A stretch of 64,000 nt of DNA, from NCBI RefSeq assembly GCF_000735435.1, contig NZ_JMPP01000009.1, positions 1 through 64,000 on the forward strand, in the 5' to 3' direction. Position 1 is the first letter of the stretch; the number at the start of each line of letters is the position of its first letter. Below the pieces are notes generated by a model. It made no database searches. It was not told the DNA's origin and saw only the letters and a list, made by a program, of their open reading frames with translations. A program made the position numbers and the translations under genes. The DNA is from Klebsiella planticola ATCC 33531 (GTDB lineage Bacteria; Pseudomonadota; Gammaproteobacteria; Enterobacterales; Enterobacteriaceae). Positions 39,777 to 50,475 of the stretch are shown piece by piece.

Positions 39777-40058
39777 AGTTATCCCTTTTAAGCGTCATCC
39801 TGCCAACTGCCGCTTTGCTGGCCGCAAGGCGCCTGGGGCAACCGCCGCGATACGGCGCGGATGACGGTGCGTATAAGTCGTCGAATCGTTATAATTTTCA
39901 ATAATGTGGCTGCTTATTACTGGACAATGACCTTAACTCCGGCCCTCGCCGATGAAAAGAATTTTCTGCTCAGATGTCATAGAAAAAGAGAATGATCACA
40001 CTTCGGAAGGGAATAGTCCTTTCCCGTAAACGGGAAAGGACATGATATTCGCAGGGAA
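39777..40058. other. aphA-tyrB spacer
   Basis: 282 bp without a gene. It holds an 11-bp perfect hairpin (40016-40026 with 40031-40041) about 20 bp past the tyrB stop. That hairpin is a probable terminator or 3' stabiliser, although its U tract is weak. The aphA promoter is presumably between 39780 and 39950. Confidence 0.55.
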
Positions 40059-41252
40059 TTAGATCACGGCAGAAAACGCCTGCGCGACGCGCTGGACGTT
40101 GCGTGAATTAAGACCCGCCACGCACATCCGGCCGCTGGAAATCAGATACACGCCAAACTCTTCACGCAGACGATCAACCTGCGCCGCACTCAGGCCGGTG
40201 TAGCTGAACATCCCACGCTGTTTGAGCAGGTAGTCAAAATTGACGCCCGGTACCGCGTCTTTCAGGACGTTCACCAGCTCCTGACGCATCGCCAGAATAC
40301 GCGTACGCATCTCTTCCACTTCCGCCAGCCAGCTGGCTTTCAGCTCCGCATCATTCAATACGGTCGCGACAACCTGAGCGCCAAAGTTCGGCGGGCTGGA
40401 GTAATTGCGACGGACGGTCGCCTTCAGTTGCCCCAGCACACGGTTTGCGGTTTCGGTGTCTTCGCAAACGATCGACAGGCCGCCCACGCGCTCACCGTAC
40501 AGTGAGAAAATTTTCGAGAAGGAGTTGCTGACCAGCATCGGTATGCCGGCGCGGGCGATCGCGCGAATCGCGTAAGCATCATCATCCATTCCCGCCCCAA
40601 AGCCCTGATAGGCGATATCAAGGAACGGAATCAGGTTGCGCGCTTTCAGTACCTCGGTGATTTGATCCCACTGGGCAGGATTCAGATCGGCGCCCGTCGG
40701 GTTATGGCAGCACGGATGCAGCAGCACAATGTCGCGTTCAGGCAGCGTCTGCAGTTTCGCCAGTAGCGCATCAAAACGCACGCCGTTGGTCTCGTTATCA
40801 AACCAAGGGTAAGTACTTACTTCGAAGCCAGCACCTTCAAATATGGCGATGTGGTTCTCCCAGGTCGGGTCACTGACCCAAACGCGAGAACCCGGGAAGT
40901 AGCGTTTCAGAAAATCGGCGCCCACTTTCAATGCGCCGGAACCGCCCAGCGTCTGAATAGAGGCGACGCGCTTTTGCACCAGCACCGGGTGTTCTGCACC
41001 GAACAACAGCGGGGCAATCGCGTTGCGATAAGCGTTCAGCCCTTCCATCGGGAGATACAACGAGGCGCCGTGCGGCTGAGCGTTAAGACGCGCTTCCGCT
41101 TCAGCAACCGCCTGTAGCTGCGGGATAATCCCGTCTTCGTTGTAATAGAGGCCGATGCTAAGGTTTACTTTGTCACTACGCGGATCTTCTTTGAAACGCT
41201 CCATCAAGGAGAGAATAGGATCGCCAGCGTAGGCGTCAACTTTTTGAAACAC
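40059..41252 (-). CDS. tyrB: Aromatic amino acid aminotransferase TyrB (GTG start)
   Basis: A 397-residue PLP-dependent class I aminotransferase, the last step of tyrosine, phenylalanine and leucine synthesis. It matches E. coli TyrB across its length. Schiff-base lysine Lys247 is in [16 protein letters not shown], and [12 protein letters not shown] is the class I motif. Translation begins at a GTG (41250-41252) with a ggaga site upstream, as in E. coli. The longer 473-residue reading in this frame adds non-homologous sequence and is rejected. Confidence 0.96.
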   Translation of the reverse strand: MFQKVDAYAGDPILSLMERFKEDPRSDKVNLSIGLYYNEDGIIPQLQAVAEAEARLNAQPHGASLYLPMEGLNAYRNAIAPLLFGAEHPVLVQKRVASIQTLGGSGALKVGADFLKRYFPGSRVWVSDPTWENHIAIFEGAGFEVSTYPWFDNETNGVRFDALLAKLQTLPERDIVLLHPCCHNPTGADLNPAQWDQITEVLKARNLIPFLDIAYQGFGAGMDDDAYAIRAIARAGIPMLVSNSFSKIFSLYGERVGGLSIVCEDTETANRVLGQLKATVRRNYSSPPNFGAQVVATVLNDAELKASWLAEVEEMRTRILAMRQELVNVLKDAVPGVNFDYLLKQRGMFSYTGLSAAQVDRLREEFGVYLISSGRMCVAGLNSRNVQRVAQAFSAVI

Positions 41253-41499
41253 GTGATGTTTCTCCGGGTTTACGAGAGGCAGGTCGTAACACAATAAACC
41301 GGAAGCAGGAGAAGATCGAGAGGATGTTGGCGGATAGTTGGCGGAAAGTCGGCGAAGATCGCACCTGTCCCGCTTGCCCTCAGGGAATATCCCGGCTCGC
41401 GGCGTAAACGCCTTCGCCGGGCCTGGCAGTGTCACCATAGCCCCGGCAAGCATCGCGCCACCGGGGTTGTCTTGTCGCACAGCAACGGAAAAACCGCGC

Positions 41500-42579
41500 T
41501 TAATCCACGTACTGCATGGCGACCCGCGACGTCAGCCGCGTAATAAGTTCGTAAGCACTCACATTCGTCAGTGCGGCAATACGCTCGACGGGCAGGTCTT
41601 CCCCCCAGAGCACCACCGGGTCGCCGGATTTATCCTGCGCCTCAGGCCCAAGATCGACGCAAATCATATCCATCGCGACACGACCAACAATCGGCACTTC
41701 CCGGCCGTTAACCAGCACCGGCGTACCGCTGGGCGCCGCGCGCGGATAGCCGTCGCCGTAGCCCATCGCCACCACGCCTAGCCGGGTGTCTCGCTCGCTG
41801 ACCCAGGTACCGCCATAGCCTACCGGCTCGCCCGCTTTATGTTCGCGTACGGCAATCAGGCTCGACGTCAGCGACATCACCGGCTGACAACCGAAATCTG
41901 CGCCGGTGGAGGGGTAATCCAGCGGTGATACGCCGTACAGGATGATGCCCGGGCGAACCCAGTCAAAATGCGACTGCGGCCACAGCAAAATTCCGCCCGA
42001 TGCCGCGATGGAACGCAGGCCAGGCTTGCCTTCACTGAAGGTGGTAAAAATATCCAGCTGGCGTTCGGTGGCGCCGCATTCAGGCTCATCCGCCCGCGCG
42101 AAGTGGCTGACGATATTGACCGGCTGGCGCACGTTTTTACACTGGCTCAGGCGCTGCCAGAAGGCGTCCGCCTGTTCCGGCAGCACGCCCAGGCGATGCA
42201 TTCCGGTGTCCAGTTTCATCCAGACGGTGACAGGCTCAGGCAGCTCAGCCTGCTCCAGCGCTTCCAGCTGCTCCGGGCTGTGTACCGCCGTATGCAGTTG
42301 CTGCGCGGAAATAACCGGCAGATCGGCCGCATCAAAGAAACCCTCCAGCAGCAGGATCGGTTTCGTGATACCGCCAGCGCGCAGGCGCAGGGCTTCTTCG
42401 AGACGGGCGACGCCAAAGGCATCGGCATCAGGGAGCGTTCGCGCGGTCTCGAGAAGACCGTGTCCGTAAGCGTTCGCTTTCACCACTGCAACCAGTTTAC
42501 TGGCAGGCGCCAGTTCACGCAGACGTTGCAGGTTGTGTCGCAGAGCGCGGCGGTTAATCACAACAGTTGCCGCTTGCAT
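41500..42579 (-). CDS. alr: Alanine racemase (constitutive)
   Basis: A 359-residue PLP enzyme producing D-alanine for peptidoglycan, the same length as E. coli Alr. The PLP lysine Lys34 lies in [11 protein letters not shown], and the catalytic tyrosine region [21 protein letters not shown] is present. It sits in the usual dnaB-alr-tyrB order, 148 bp downstream of dnaB on the same strand. Confidence 0.97.
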   Translation of the reverse strand: MQAATVVINRRALRHNLQRLRELAPASKLVAVVKANAYGHGLLETARTLPDADAFGVARLEEALRLRAGGITKPILLLEGFFDAADLPVISAQQLHTAVHSPEQLEALEQAELPEPVTVWMKLDTGMHRLGVLPEQADAFWQRLSQCKNVRQPVNIVSHFARADEPECGATERQLDIFTTFSEGKPGLRSIAASGGILLWPQSHFDWVRPGIILYGVSPLDYPSTGADFGCQPVMSLTSSLIAVREHKAGEPVGYGGTWVSERDTRLGVVAMGYGDGYPRAAPSGTPVLVNGREVPIVGRVAMDMICVDLGPEAQDKSGDPVVLWGEDLPVERIAALTNVSAYELITRLTSRVAMQYVD

Positions 42580-42727
42580 TTACATTCCTTGCCTTAAATA
42601 AAATAAGCCGAATCCACTCAATCATTTGAGTCACCGCAAGGCGCTAAGCCAGGGAATCCCCGGGAGCTGAGTACACTAAGTGACCGCGAGCAGCCAACGC
42701 AGCGGTGAATCAAAGGATGACGAGGAT

Positions 42728-44143
42728 TTATTCGTCGTCGTACTGCGGCCCCGCATAATTATCAAAGCGCGACCACTGCCCGTTAAAGGTCAGACGTACC
42801 GTTCCGATGGGTCCGTTACGCTGTTTACCAATAATAATTTCCGCGATGCCTTTTAAATCACTGTTCTCGTGATAGACCTCGTCACGATAGATAAACATGA
42901 TCAAGTCGGCGTCCTGCTCAATGGAGCCAGATTCACGCAGGTCGGAGTTGACCGGGCGCTTATCGGCACGTTGTTCCAGCGAGCGGTTAAGCTGCGACAG
43001 CGCCACCACCGGTACCTGAAGCTCTTTCGCCAGCGCTTTTAACGAACGGGAAATTTCCGCAATTTCCAACGTACGATTATCGGAAAGCGACGGTACGCGC
43101 ATCAGCTGCAGGTAGTCGATCATGATAAGACCGATACCGCCGTGCTCGCGGGCGATACGCCGCGCGCGGGAGCGCACTTCCGTCGGCGTCAGGCCGGAGG
43201 AGTCATCGATATAGATATTGCGTTTTTCCAGCAGGATACCCATGGTGCCGGAAATGCGCGCCCAGTCTTCATCGTCCAGCTGGCCGGTACGGATACGGGT
43301 TTGGTCGACGCGCGACAGCGAGGCCAGAGAACGCATCATAATTTGTTCTGATGGCATCTCAAGGCTGAAGATAAGCACCGGCTTATCCTGCAACATCGCC
43401 GCATTTTCGACGAGGTTCATTGCAAATGTGGTCTTACCCATCGATGGACGCGCGGCGACAATAATCAGATCCGACGGCTGCAGGCCGGCGGTCTTTTTGT
43501 TCAGATCGTCATAGCCGGTATTGACCCCGGTGACGCCGTCATGCGGCTGCTGGAACAGCTGCTCGATACGCGCAACGGTCGCATCGAGGACGTCGGCGAT
43601 ATTTTTCGGGCCTTCATCTTTGTTGGCACGGCTTTCCGCAATCTTGAATACCCGGGATTCGGCCAGGTCGAGCAGATCTTCGCTGGTACGCCCCTGCGGG
43701 TCGAAACCCGCCTCGGCGATTTCATTCGCCACCGAGATCATCTCACGGACAACGGCGCGTTCACGTACGATATCCGCATAGGCGCTGATGTTCGCCGCAC
43801 TTGGCGTATTTTTTGAGAGTTCCGCCAGATACGCGAATCCGCCAACGCTGTCCAGCTGCCCCTGACGCTCCAGCGATTCCGCCAGCGTGATCAGGTCGAT
43901 CGGGCTACCCGTCTCCTGCAGACGGGCCATTTCCACAAAGATATGGCGGTGCGGACGCGTATAAAAATCTTCCGCCACAACGCGCTCGGCGACGTCGTCC
44001 CAGCGTTCGTTGTCCAGCATTAAACCGCCCAACACCGACTGTTCCGCTTCAATCGAGTGCGGCGGGACTTTTAACCCGGCGACCTGCGGATCGCGCTCAC
44101 GGGGTTCAGTCTGCGGTTTGTTGAAGGGTTTATTTCCTGCCAT
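42728..44143 (-). CDS. dnaB: Replicative DNA helicase DnaB
   Basis: A 471-residue hexameric 5'-3' helicase of the replisome, the same length as E. coli DnaB. The N-terminal collar begins near LKVPPHSIEAEQSVLGGLM. The RecA-like ATPase domain has Walker A ARPSMGKTTFA, Walker B LIMIDYLQLM, and SQLNRSLEQRADKRP with the conserved arginine finger region. No intein or insertion is present. Confidence 0.98.
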   Translation of the reverse strand: MAGNKPFNKPQTEPRERDPQVAGLKVPPHSIEAEQSVLGGLMLDNERWDDVAERVVAEDFYTRPHRHIFVEMARLQETGSPIDLITLAESLERQGQLDSVGGFAYLAELSKNTPSAANISAYADIVRERAVVREMISVANEIAEAGFDPQGRTSEDLLDLAESRVFKIAESRANKDEGPKNIADVLDATVARIEQLFQQPHDGVTGVNTGYDDLNKKTAGLQPSDLIIVAARPSMGKTTFAMNLVENAAMLQDKPVLIFSLEMPSEQIMMRSLASLSRVDQTRIRTGQLDDEDWARISGTMGILLEKRNIYIDDSSGLTPTEVRSRARRIAREHGGIGLIMIDYLQLMRVPSLSDNRTLEIAEISRSLKALAKELQVPVVALSQLNRSLEQRADKRPVNSDLRESGSIEQDADLIMFIYRDEVYHENSDLKGIAEIIIGKQRNGPIGTVRLTFNGQWSRFDNYAGPQYDDE

Positions 44144-44231
44144 ATTGAATACAGATACCGGGATAGAGATGGGGTCGAAATATTAGCACAGGTCTCTGTT
44201 TTGACCCACCCAAATGAAACTGGAGATAATA

Positions 44232-45215
44232 ATGGCAACACGAATAGAATTTCATCAACACGGTGGGCCGGATGTACTCAAGGCCGTAGAATTTACCCCT
44301 GCGGATCCGCTAGAAAACGAGATCCAGGTAGAGAATAAGGCCATCGGCATTAACTATATCGACACCTATATTCGCAGCGGCCTCTACCCGCCGCCGTCTC
44401 TGCCAAGCGGCCTGGGGACCGAAGCCGCGGGCGTGGTGACGAAAGTCGGGCGCAGCGTGCAGCACATTAAAGCTGGCGACCGCGTCGTCTACGCTCAGTC
44501 AGCGCTGGGCGCCTACAGTTCAGTCCATAACGTGGTTGCCGATAAGGCCGCTCTTTTGCCGGACGCTATCTCCTTTGAACAGGCTGCCGCATCGTTCCTG
44601 AAAGGGCTGACGGTCTATTACCTGCTGCGAAAAACTTACCAAATCAAGCCCGATGAACCGTTCCTGTTTCATGCGGCGGCCGGTGGCGTCGGGCTGATTG
44701 CCTGCCAGTGGGCGAAGGCGCTGGGCGCTAAGCTGATCGGTACCGTCGGCAGCGCGCAAAAAGCGCAGCGGGCAAAGCAGGCCGGCGCCTGGCAGGTCAT
44801 CAACTATCGCGAAGAGAATATCGTTGAACGCTTGAAAGAGATAACCGAAGGGAAAAAAGTCCACGTGGTCTATGATTCCGTGGGCAAAGATACCTGGGAA
44901 GCGTCGCTTGATTGCCTGCAGCGCCGGGGGCTGATGGTCAGCTTCGGTAACTCTTCCGGCCCGGTCACCGGCGTCAACCTGGGGATCCTCAACCAGAAAG
45001 GGTCGCTGTACGTCACCCGCCCTTCACTGCAAGGCTATATCACCAACCGTCAGGAGCTGGCGGAAGCCAGCGGCGAGCTGTTTTCGTTGATTGCCAGCGG
45101 CGCGATTAACGTTGACGTGGCGGAGAGCCAGAAATATGCCCTGACCGATGCCCGACGCGCGCATGAAGTGCTGGAGAGCCGTGCCACTGAAGGCTCAAGC
45201 CTGCTGCTGCCGTAA
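44232..45215 (+). CDS. qorA: Quinone oxidoreductase QorA
   Basis: A 327-residue medium-chain dehydrogenase/reductase (E. coli QorA 327) that reduces quinones with NADPH. N-terminal GroES-like domain, then a Rossmann fold with AAAGGVGLIACQWAKALGAKLIGTVG. The ATG at 44232 follows ctggagata and matches E. coli; the earlier in-frame ATG at 44214 adds six unrelated residues. Divergent from dnaB. Confidence 0.94.
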   Translation: MATRIEFHQHGGPDVLKAVEFTPADPLENEIQVENKAIGINYIDTYIRSGLYPPPSLPSGLGTEAAGVVTKVGRSVQHIKAGDRVVYAQSALGAYSSVHNVVADKAALLPDAISFEQAAASFLKGLTVYYLLRKTYQIKPDEPFLFHAAAGGVGLIACQWAKALGAKLIGTVGSAQKAQRAKQAGAWQVINYREENIVERLKEITEGKKVHVVYDSVGKDTWEASLDCLQRRGLMVSFGNSSGPVTGVNLGILNQKGSLYVTRPSLQGYITNRQELAEASGELFSLIASGAINVDVAESQKYALTDARRAHEVLESRATEGSSLLLP

Positions 45216-45287
45216 CGGGTGCCCAGGCAAGATTAACGCTGCCAACGCTTCTGTAGCCTGAAGTATGACGGGAGAGCAGAAAAGTTT

Positions 45288-45320
45288 AGGGCTTCCACCT
45301 GGGAAGCCCTTACTTTTTTT
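45288..45320 (+). terminator. qorA terminator
   Basis: A 9-bp stem (agggcttcc / ggaagccct, 45288-45310) is followed by tactttttttag. Clear rho-independent terminator about 75 bp past the qorA stop. Confidence 0.85.
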
Positions 45321-45445
45321 AGTTCGGCTGTATGTAGGGTACAGCGCGATGAATTCGTTAACGCGCTAATAGTGACAGATTTAATAAGCAAAACCTACGC
45401 TGTTCTATGCAAAATTCTTCAGGTTGTGACCGACCGCTCACTCCC

Positions 45446-45688
45446 TTAATAACGCCAGCGGTTGTTACTGCGGTAGTCTGTCGTTTTTGGCGTATTTATC
45501 GACCGAATCACCCACACGACCGCAATGGCTAACAGCAGCCACGGCAGCAGCTTAATCATCATTGCAAACAGCCCGCCGACGAACATCAGCACCGTCGCAA
45601 CGACAATCGCGGCAAGAATCCCCAGAATCGACACGCCGGTGACCAGCAACATGACAAAAAATCCAATGACAAATAAGAGTTCCAGCAT
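45446..45688 (-). CDS. pspG: Phage shock protein G
   Basis: An 80-residue inner-membrane effector of the phage shock response, as in E. coli. Two hydrophobic stretches cover residues 1-60 (FVIGFFVMLLVTGVSILGIL and LLPWLLLAIAVVWVI), followed by a polar tail ending NNRWRY. It is a single-gene member of the psp regulon, controlled by PspF through the sigma-54 promoter upstream. Located between qorA and dusA as in E. coli. Confidence 0.95.
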   Translation of the reverse strand: MLELLFVIGFFVMLLVTGVSILGILAAIVVATVLMFVGGLFAMMIKLLPWLLLAIAVVWVIRSINTPKTTDYRSNNRWRY

Positions 45689-45729
45689 CGTCTTCTCCCC
45701 AAAGAAATAATCGAATGACTCTCCGGGTA

Positions 45730-45747
45730 TTACAAGAAACGTGCCAA
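45730..45747 (-). promoter_or_regulatory. Sigma-54 promoter of pspG
   Basis: On the minus strand, ttggcacgtttcttgtaa gives the -24 element TGGCACG and the -12 element TTGT with the required spacing. It lies about 45 bp upstream of the pspG start and is PspF-dependent in E. coli. Confidence 0.9.
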
Positions 45748-45828
45748 ACTTAATACATTGAATTTAAAGAAAAACGCCCTGACGATTAAATCAGAGCGTG
45801 GCGTATTTGACTAAATTTTAGCGCAACA

Positions 45829-46827
45829 TTAACGCTTATCGGCAACCAGCTTCAGCGCATGTTCCAGCACGTTAATATCCGCCCCCGCCTTGTGCGCATT
45901 TTCACTCAGATAGCGACGCCACTGCCGCGCGCCTGGGATACCCTGAAACAGGCCCAGCATATGGCGCGTGATATGGCCCAGATAGGTGCCGTTGGACAGC
46001 TCACGCTCGATATACGGGTACATCGCGCGCACCACGGCGACCGGGTCGCTATCGGCCCCTTCCACCGCAAAGATCTCCCTGTCGACCGAGGTCAGGATCC
46101 CCGGGTTCTGATAGGCCTCGCGCCCCACCATCACGCCGTCCATATGCTGCAGATGCAATTTCGCCTCTTCCAGCGACTTAATCCCGCCGTTGATCGCCAT
46201 CGTCAGGTGTGGGAAGTCGCGTTTCAGCTGATAAACGCGCGGATAATCCAGCGGGGGAATTTCACGATTTTCTTTTGGGCTCAGGCCGGAGAGCCAGGCT
46301 TTGCGGGCGTGGATGATAAACATCTCGCACTCACCGTTTCCGGAGACGGTATTGATGAAATCACACAGAAATTCATAGCTATCCTGGTCATCGATGCCGA
46401 TACGGGTTTTTACCGTTACCGGGATGGACACCACGTCGCGCATCGCTTTGATACAGTCAGCTACCAGCTGCGCATTGCCCATCAGGCAGGCGCCGAACAT
46501 CCCGTTTTGCACGCGGTCGGACGGACAGCCGACGTTGAGGTTGATCTCATCGTAACCGCGCGCCTCCGCCAGTTTCGCACACTGGGCGAGCGCAGCAGGA
46601 TCGCTGCCGCCCAGCTGCAGAGCCAGCGGATGCTCTTCTTCGCTATAGGCCAGATAGTCGCCTTTGCCATGAATAATCGCTCCGGTCGTCACCATTTCGG
46701 TATACAGCAGCGTATGGCGCGACAGCAGGCGCAGGAAATAGCGACAGTGCCGGTCTGTCCAGTCGAGCATCGGCGCGATGGAAAAACGATGGGCGGCAAA
46801 AGCGTGAGATGTTGATTCTGGCATCAT
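45829..46827 (-). CDS. dusA: tRNA-dihydrouridine(20/20a) synthase DusA
   Basis: A 332-residue flavoprotein reducing U20/U20a in tRNA D-loops. Dus signatures: [24 protein letters not shown] at the start, the [23 protein letters not shown] block with the catalytic cysteine, [10 protein letters not shown], and [13 protein letters not shown]. Two adjacent ATGs (46827, 46824) are possible starts; the ribosome site is weak for both. E. coli order pspG-dusA is kept. Confidence 0.95.
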   Translation of the reverse strand: MMPESTSHAFAAHRFSIAPMLDWTDRHCRYFLRLLSRHTLLYTEMVTTGAIIHGKGDYLAYSEEEHPLALQLGGSDPAALAQCAKLAEARGYDEINLNVGCPSDRVQNGMFGACLMGNAQLVADCIKAMRDVVSIPVTVKTRIGIDDQDSYEFLCDFINTVSGNGECEMFIIHARKAWLSGLSPKENREIPPLDYPRVYQLKRDFPHLTMAINGGIKSLEEAKLHLQHMDGVMVGREAYQNPGILTSVDREIFAVEGADSDPVAVVRAMYPYIERELSNGTYLGHITRHMLGLFQGIPGARQWRRYLSENAHKAGADINVLEHALKLVADKR

Positions 46828-46929
46828 GGCGATAAACAGGCATCCGGGTAAAAAGGGGCGCTACTATAGCACAAAGATAAATCACAGAGGCATAGCAGCG
46901 CGACGGGTGCTGTGCCTCTGCCGGACAGA

Positions 46930-47418
46930 CTAGCGCCTGCGCGGTTTACCATCGTGCGGGCCGAAAAATTGCGGCGGATGATCGACCCAGCGATCCTGAC
47001 GCGTGGCGGCATATTCCGGGTTCAGCGGATAGTAGATGCGGTTAAATTTCTTGTTCGACTCCCCCACCACTAATAAGCGAACTTCCTGGTCGGTATTATT
47101 CAAAAAAGTGTGACACACTCCGGTTCCGGCCGGAAAACCGACGCTGTCGCCCGGCTCAAGCTTCCACAGATAGCCGTTAATCCAGACTTCAGGGTAGCCA
47201 TCCAGCACATAGATAAACTCCTCCTCATCACTTTCAGCGTGGGGATAAGAGGTGCGGCGGCCCGGGGGCAAACGTTCATGATGAATACCCAGCCGGTTGA
47301 GCCTTAACCCCCGTGCCAGCGGCGCGCCGATGGAAAAACGCTCCGGGTTATTGGGATAAGTGGCATCATCTGGACCTTCCAGTTCGCGCCAATGTCGAAT
47401 GCAATCAGGTCTTTTCAT
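46930..47418 (-). CDS. Cupin-domain protein
   Basis: A 162-residue single-domain cupin with typical motif 1 (SYPHAESDEEEFIYVLDGYPEVWING) and motif 2 (PGDSVGFPAGTGVCHTFLNN), so it has a histidine/glutamate metal site. Such proteins may be isomerases, dioxygenases or sugar-binding; the substrate is unknown. It is divergent from zur, and E. coli has no counterpart at this position. Zinc regulation is possible but no Zur box was confirmed. Confidence 0.8.
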   Translation of the reverse strand: MKRPDCIRHWRELEGPDDATYPNNPERFSIGAPLARGLRLNRLGIHHERLPPGRRTSYPHAESDEEEFIYVLDGYPEVWINGYLWKLEPGDSVGFPAGTGVCHTFLNNTDQEVRLLVVGESNKKFNRIYYPLNPEYAATRQDRWVDHPPQFFGPHDGKPRRR

Positions 47419-47532
47419 CGTTTTCTCCCGAAAATGAGATGCATCAGGTATAGCACAAGCCGCCGGTTCTCGGCGTTTTGCCTGGATCGTGATAAAGTAA
47501 CAACTTCAGACTCACGCAACCAGAGGATGCTC

Positions 47533-48048
47533 ATGAATAAGACCACTTCGCAAGAAATGTTAGCGCATGCTGAAAAGCTCTGCGCACAGCGCGGCGTGCG
47601 CCTGACTCCGCAGCGCCTGGAAGTGTTGCGTTTGATGAGCCTCCAGCAAGGGGCGATTAGCGCGTATGATCTGCTCGACCTGCTGCGTGAGAAAGAGCCG
47701 CAGGCAAAACCGCCGACGGTCTACCGGGCGCTGGAGTTTCTGCTGGAACAGGGGTTCGTGCACAAGGTGGAATCGACCAACAGCTACGTACTGTGCCATC
47801 TTTTCGATCAGCCGACCCATAGCTCAGCCATGTTTATCTGCGACCGCTGCGGCGTGGTCACGGAAGAGTGTGCCGAAGGCGTTGAAGACATTATGCATAC
47901 GCTGGCGGCGAGAATGGGTTTTGCGCTACGCCACAATGTGATTGAGGCGCACGGCCTGTGCGCAGGTTGTGTCGAGGTCGAAGCCTGTAGCACCCCGGGA
48001 CACTGCCATCACGACCATACCATTCAGATTAAAAAGAAAGCCCGCTGA
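47533..48048 (+). CDS. zur: Zinc uptake regulator Zur
   Basis: A 171-residue Fur-family repressor, the same length as E. coli Zur. Winged helix (RLTPQRLEVLRLMSLQQGAISAYDLLDLL), then the dimerisation domain with structural-zinc cysteines Cys103, Cys106, Cys143 and Cys146, and a sensory site near His/Cys of CHLFDQPTHSS. It represses zinc uptake genes when zinc is sufficient. The ATG at 47533 matches E. coli; the longer frame from 47392 is not used. Confidence 0.96.
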   Translation: MNKTTSQEMLAHAEKLCAQRGVRLTPQRLEVLRLMSLQQGAISAYDLLDLLREKEPQAKPPTVYRALEFLLEQGFVHKVESTNSYVLCHLFDQPTHSSAMFICDRCGVVTEECAEGVEDIMHTLAARMGFALRHNVIEAHGLCAGCVEVEACSTPGHCHHDHTIQIKKKAR

Positions 48049-48139
48049 GGCTATCGCCGCAGCGGGAATCGAGGTTGCCGGTACCTCCGTGTACCATCAG
48101 GCAGGCAATAACAAAGGGTTAATTCGTTAACACTCACCG

Positions 48140-48349
48140 CTACCAGCGGTGATCGTTTTTTCGTTCCCAGTCAGACACTTCTTTCTCCGCCTGATCTTTG
48201 GCGTATCCATAACGCTCCTGGATTTTACCGACCAGCTGGTCACGCTTACCCTCAATGACGGTCATATCGTCATCGGTCAGCTTGCCCCATTTCTCTTTCG
48301 CTTTACCTTTCAACTGTTTCCAGTTACCGCCGATTTCGTCTTTGTTCAT
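48140..48349 (-). CDS. yjbJ: CsbD-family stress protein YjbJ
   Basis: A 69-residue hydrophilic, highly charged protein of the CsbD family, matching E. coli YjbJ (69). The repeated pattern GNWKQLKGKAKEKWGKLTDDD, then the GKRDQLVGKIQERYGYAK repeat, forms the typical helical bundle. In E. coli it is abundant in stationary phase and induced by osmotic stress (sigma-S). No molecular function is known. Confidence 0.93.
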   Translation of the reverse strand: MNKDEIGGNWKQLKGKAKEKWGKLTDDDMTVIEGKRDQLVGKIQERYGYAKDQAEKEVSDWERKNDHRW

Positions 48350-48475
48350 AATTCAATCCTCATCGTTCGGTGAGTTAACAGCCCGCTGTGTGCCGGACAT
48401 AGTATTAATTATAGATAAGAATTCTGAGTTGAATTTATTATTCGGAATCTTTAACCAATTACATATCAAAAATCA

Positions 48476-49831
48476 CTACGAAAACCAGGTTCCACGCCGC
48501 CAGTGTCGCCGCCAGATGACCGCCAGCGACAGACCGCGCAGCGCGAGGAAAACCGCCAGCGCCAGCCATAGCGCGTGGTTGCCGAGGACCGGTAGCGTCA
48601 GCAGCGTCAGGGCAAACCCCGCCGCCGCCACCGCCATGCTGTTGCGCATCTCAGCCCCGCGCGTCGCGCCGATGAACATGCCATCCAGCAAATAACACCA
48701 CACGCCAATCACCGGCAGCACGATCTGCCAGATCAGGTAGCGATCGGCAAGCAGCTGAAGCGAGGGCAGCGAGGTCAACAGGGCGACAATCTGCTGTCCC
48801 GCCACGGCATAGGTCGCCGCAAAGGCCAGCGCCACCATTCCCGACTGACGGCAGGCCGCTCGCCAGACCTCAAGCAGCTGGCTACCGTCACGCGCGCCGT
48901 AAGCCTGCCCGGAGTGCGCTTCCACGGCATAAGCAAAACCATCCAGGGCATAGGCGGTAAAGGTCAACATGGTCATCAGGAGCGCGTTGACGGCAACGAT
49001 CTCGCCGCCAAGACGAGCGCCGAAAACGGTCACCGCACCAAAGCAGAGCTGAAGCAGCAGAGAGCGCAGCATGATATCGCGATTGAGCGCCAGCAAGCGG
49101 CGCATATCTCCGCGCCACGCGCGCTTGAGCAGGGCAAATGACACACCGCGTAGCGCCAGCACGCGTCTTGCCATCAGCAGCCCGATGATAAAGGTGACAT
49201 ATTCGGCGGTGACCGTCGCCAGCGCGGCACCCTGCACGTTCAGATGCAGGCCCATCACCAGCCACAGATCGAGCACGATATTCAGCAGGTTGCCGACAAT
49301 CAGCAAAATCACCGGCGCCCGGGCATACTGCACGCCCAACAGCCAACCGAGCAGCACCAGGTTTGCCAGCGATGCCGGCGCGCTCAGCCAGCGGATGTCG
49401 AGAAAGCGCCGCGCCTGCTCCAGCACCGCTTCATTGCCGCCAACAATATGCAACGCCAGATCGATAAGCGGGGTTCGGAAAAGCACAATCAGCAGGCCGG
49501 CACCTGTTGCCAGCCCCAGCGGCTGCACCAGCGCCCGCGCCAGGCGGAGAGGATCTTTTGCGCCAAAGGCCTGTGCCGTCAGTCCGGTGGTACTCATCCG
49601 CAGGAAAAGCAGCAGCATAAAGAGAAAACTGGTGGCCGTCGCGCCGACCGCGACACCGCCGAGGTAAACCGGGCTGTCGAGATGACCAATCACGGCGGTA
49701 TCCACCAGTCCCAGCAGCGGAACGGTGATGTTGGAGAAAATCATGGGTAGCGCCAGGCGCCACAGGGCCTTATCAGCGGCGTTAAAGAACATGAGAAAGA
49801 GCCTGACCGGGAGGAGACAGCGCAGCATCAT
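48476..49831 (-). CDS. dinF: MATE-family efflux protein DinF
   Basis: A MATE transporter of about 12 membrane segments (451 residues from 49831). Near-identical to E. coli DinF in ALWRLALPMIFSNITVPLLG, VDTAVIGHLDSPVYLGGVAVGA and AYALDGFAYAVEAHSGQAYGARDGS. It contributes to tolerance of oxidants and bile salts in E. coli. Start codon is uncertain: 49831, 49828 and 49792 are all in frame and none has a strong ribosome site. It follows lexA by about 30 nt and shares its SOS-regulated transcript. Confidence 0.93.
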   Translation of the reverse strand: MMLRCLLPVRLFLMFFNAADKALWRLALPMIFSNITVPLLGLVDTAVIGHLDSPVYLGGVAVGATATSFLFMLLLFLRMSTTGLTAQAFGAKDPLRLARALVQPLGLATGAGLLIVLFRTPLIDLALHIVGGNEAVLEQARRFLDIRWLSAPASLANLVLLGWLLGVQYARAPVILLIVGNLLNIVLDLWLVMGLHLNVQGAALATVTAEYVTFIIGLLMARRVLALRGVSFALLKRAWRGDMRRLLALNRDIMLRSLLLQLCFGAVTVFGARLGGEIVAVNALLMTMLTFTAYALDGFAYAVEAHSGQAYGARDGSQLLEVWRAACRQSGMVALAFAATYAVAGQQIVALLTSLPSLQLLADRYLIWQIVLPVIGVWCYLLDGMFIGATRGAEMRNSMAVAAAGFALTLLTLPVLGNHALWLALAVFLALRGLSLAVIWRRHWRRGTWFS

Positions 49832-49860
49832 GCATCAGACGATGCTGCGTGGGGAAGGTG

Positions 49861-50469
49861 TTACAGCCACTCACCGTTGCGAATCACGCCAACGGCCAGC
49901 CCTTCAATAGTGAAATTTTGCTCGCGTAGATTCACCACGATAGGGGAAAATTCGCTGTTTTCTGGCAGGAGTTCGACGATGTTGCCCTGCTTTTTAAGAC
50001 GCTTAACGGTGACCTCTTCGTCAATACGCGCCACGACAACCTGGCCGTTGCGTACATCCTGAGTTTTATGGACCGCCAGCAGATCGCCATCGAGAATACC
50101 GATATCTTTCATTGACATACCGCTAACCCGCAGCAAAAAGTCGGCATTCGGCTTGAACATCGCCGGATCGACCTGGAAGTGGCCTTCGATATGCTGCTGA
50201 GCCAGCAGCGGCTCACCGGCCGCCACGCGGCCAATCAACGGTAGACCTGGTTCTTCTTCCGTCAGCAGGCGAATCCCCCGGGAGGCGCCGGAGATAATCT
50301 CGATCGCGCCCTTACGCGCCAGCGCTTTCAGGTGTTCTTCCGCCGCGTTTGGGGAACGGAACCCCAAGCGCTGAGCAATTTCCGCACGCGTCGGCGGCAT
50401 GCCCGTCTGGCTGATGTGATCCCGAATGAGATCAAACACCTCTTGCTGCCTGGTCGTTAACGCTTTCAT
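49861..50469 (-). CDS. lexA: SOS repressor LexA
   Basis: A 202-residue repressor/autoprotease identical in layout to E. coli LexA. N-terminal wHTH ([24 protein letters not shown]), self-cleavage site Ala84-Gly85 in RVAAGEP, and catalytic dyad Ser119 (GMSM) and Lys156 (EVTVKRLKK). RecA-filament stimulated cleavage derepresses uvrA, lexA-dinF and others. Two LexA boxes lie directly upstream. It heads the lexA-dinF operon. Confidence 0.98.
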   Translation of the reverse strand: MKALTTRQQEVFDLIRDHISQTGMPPTRAEIAQRLGFRSPNAAEEHLKALARKGAIEIISGASRGIRLLTEEEPGLPLIGRVAAGEPLLAQQHIEGHFQVDPAMFKPNADFLLRVSGMSMKDIGILDGDLLAVHKTQDVRNGQVVVARIDEEVTVKRLKKQGNIVELLPENSEFSPIVVNLREQNFTIEGLAVGVIRNGEWL

Positions 50470-50475
50470 CCCGCC

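Noticed and set aside
41253-41480. N-terminal extension of tyrB to 473 residues
   Set aside because: The first 76 residues have no homology; the GTG at 41250-41252 has a ribosome site and gives the exact TyrB N-terminus.
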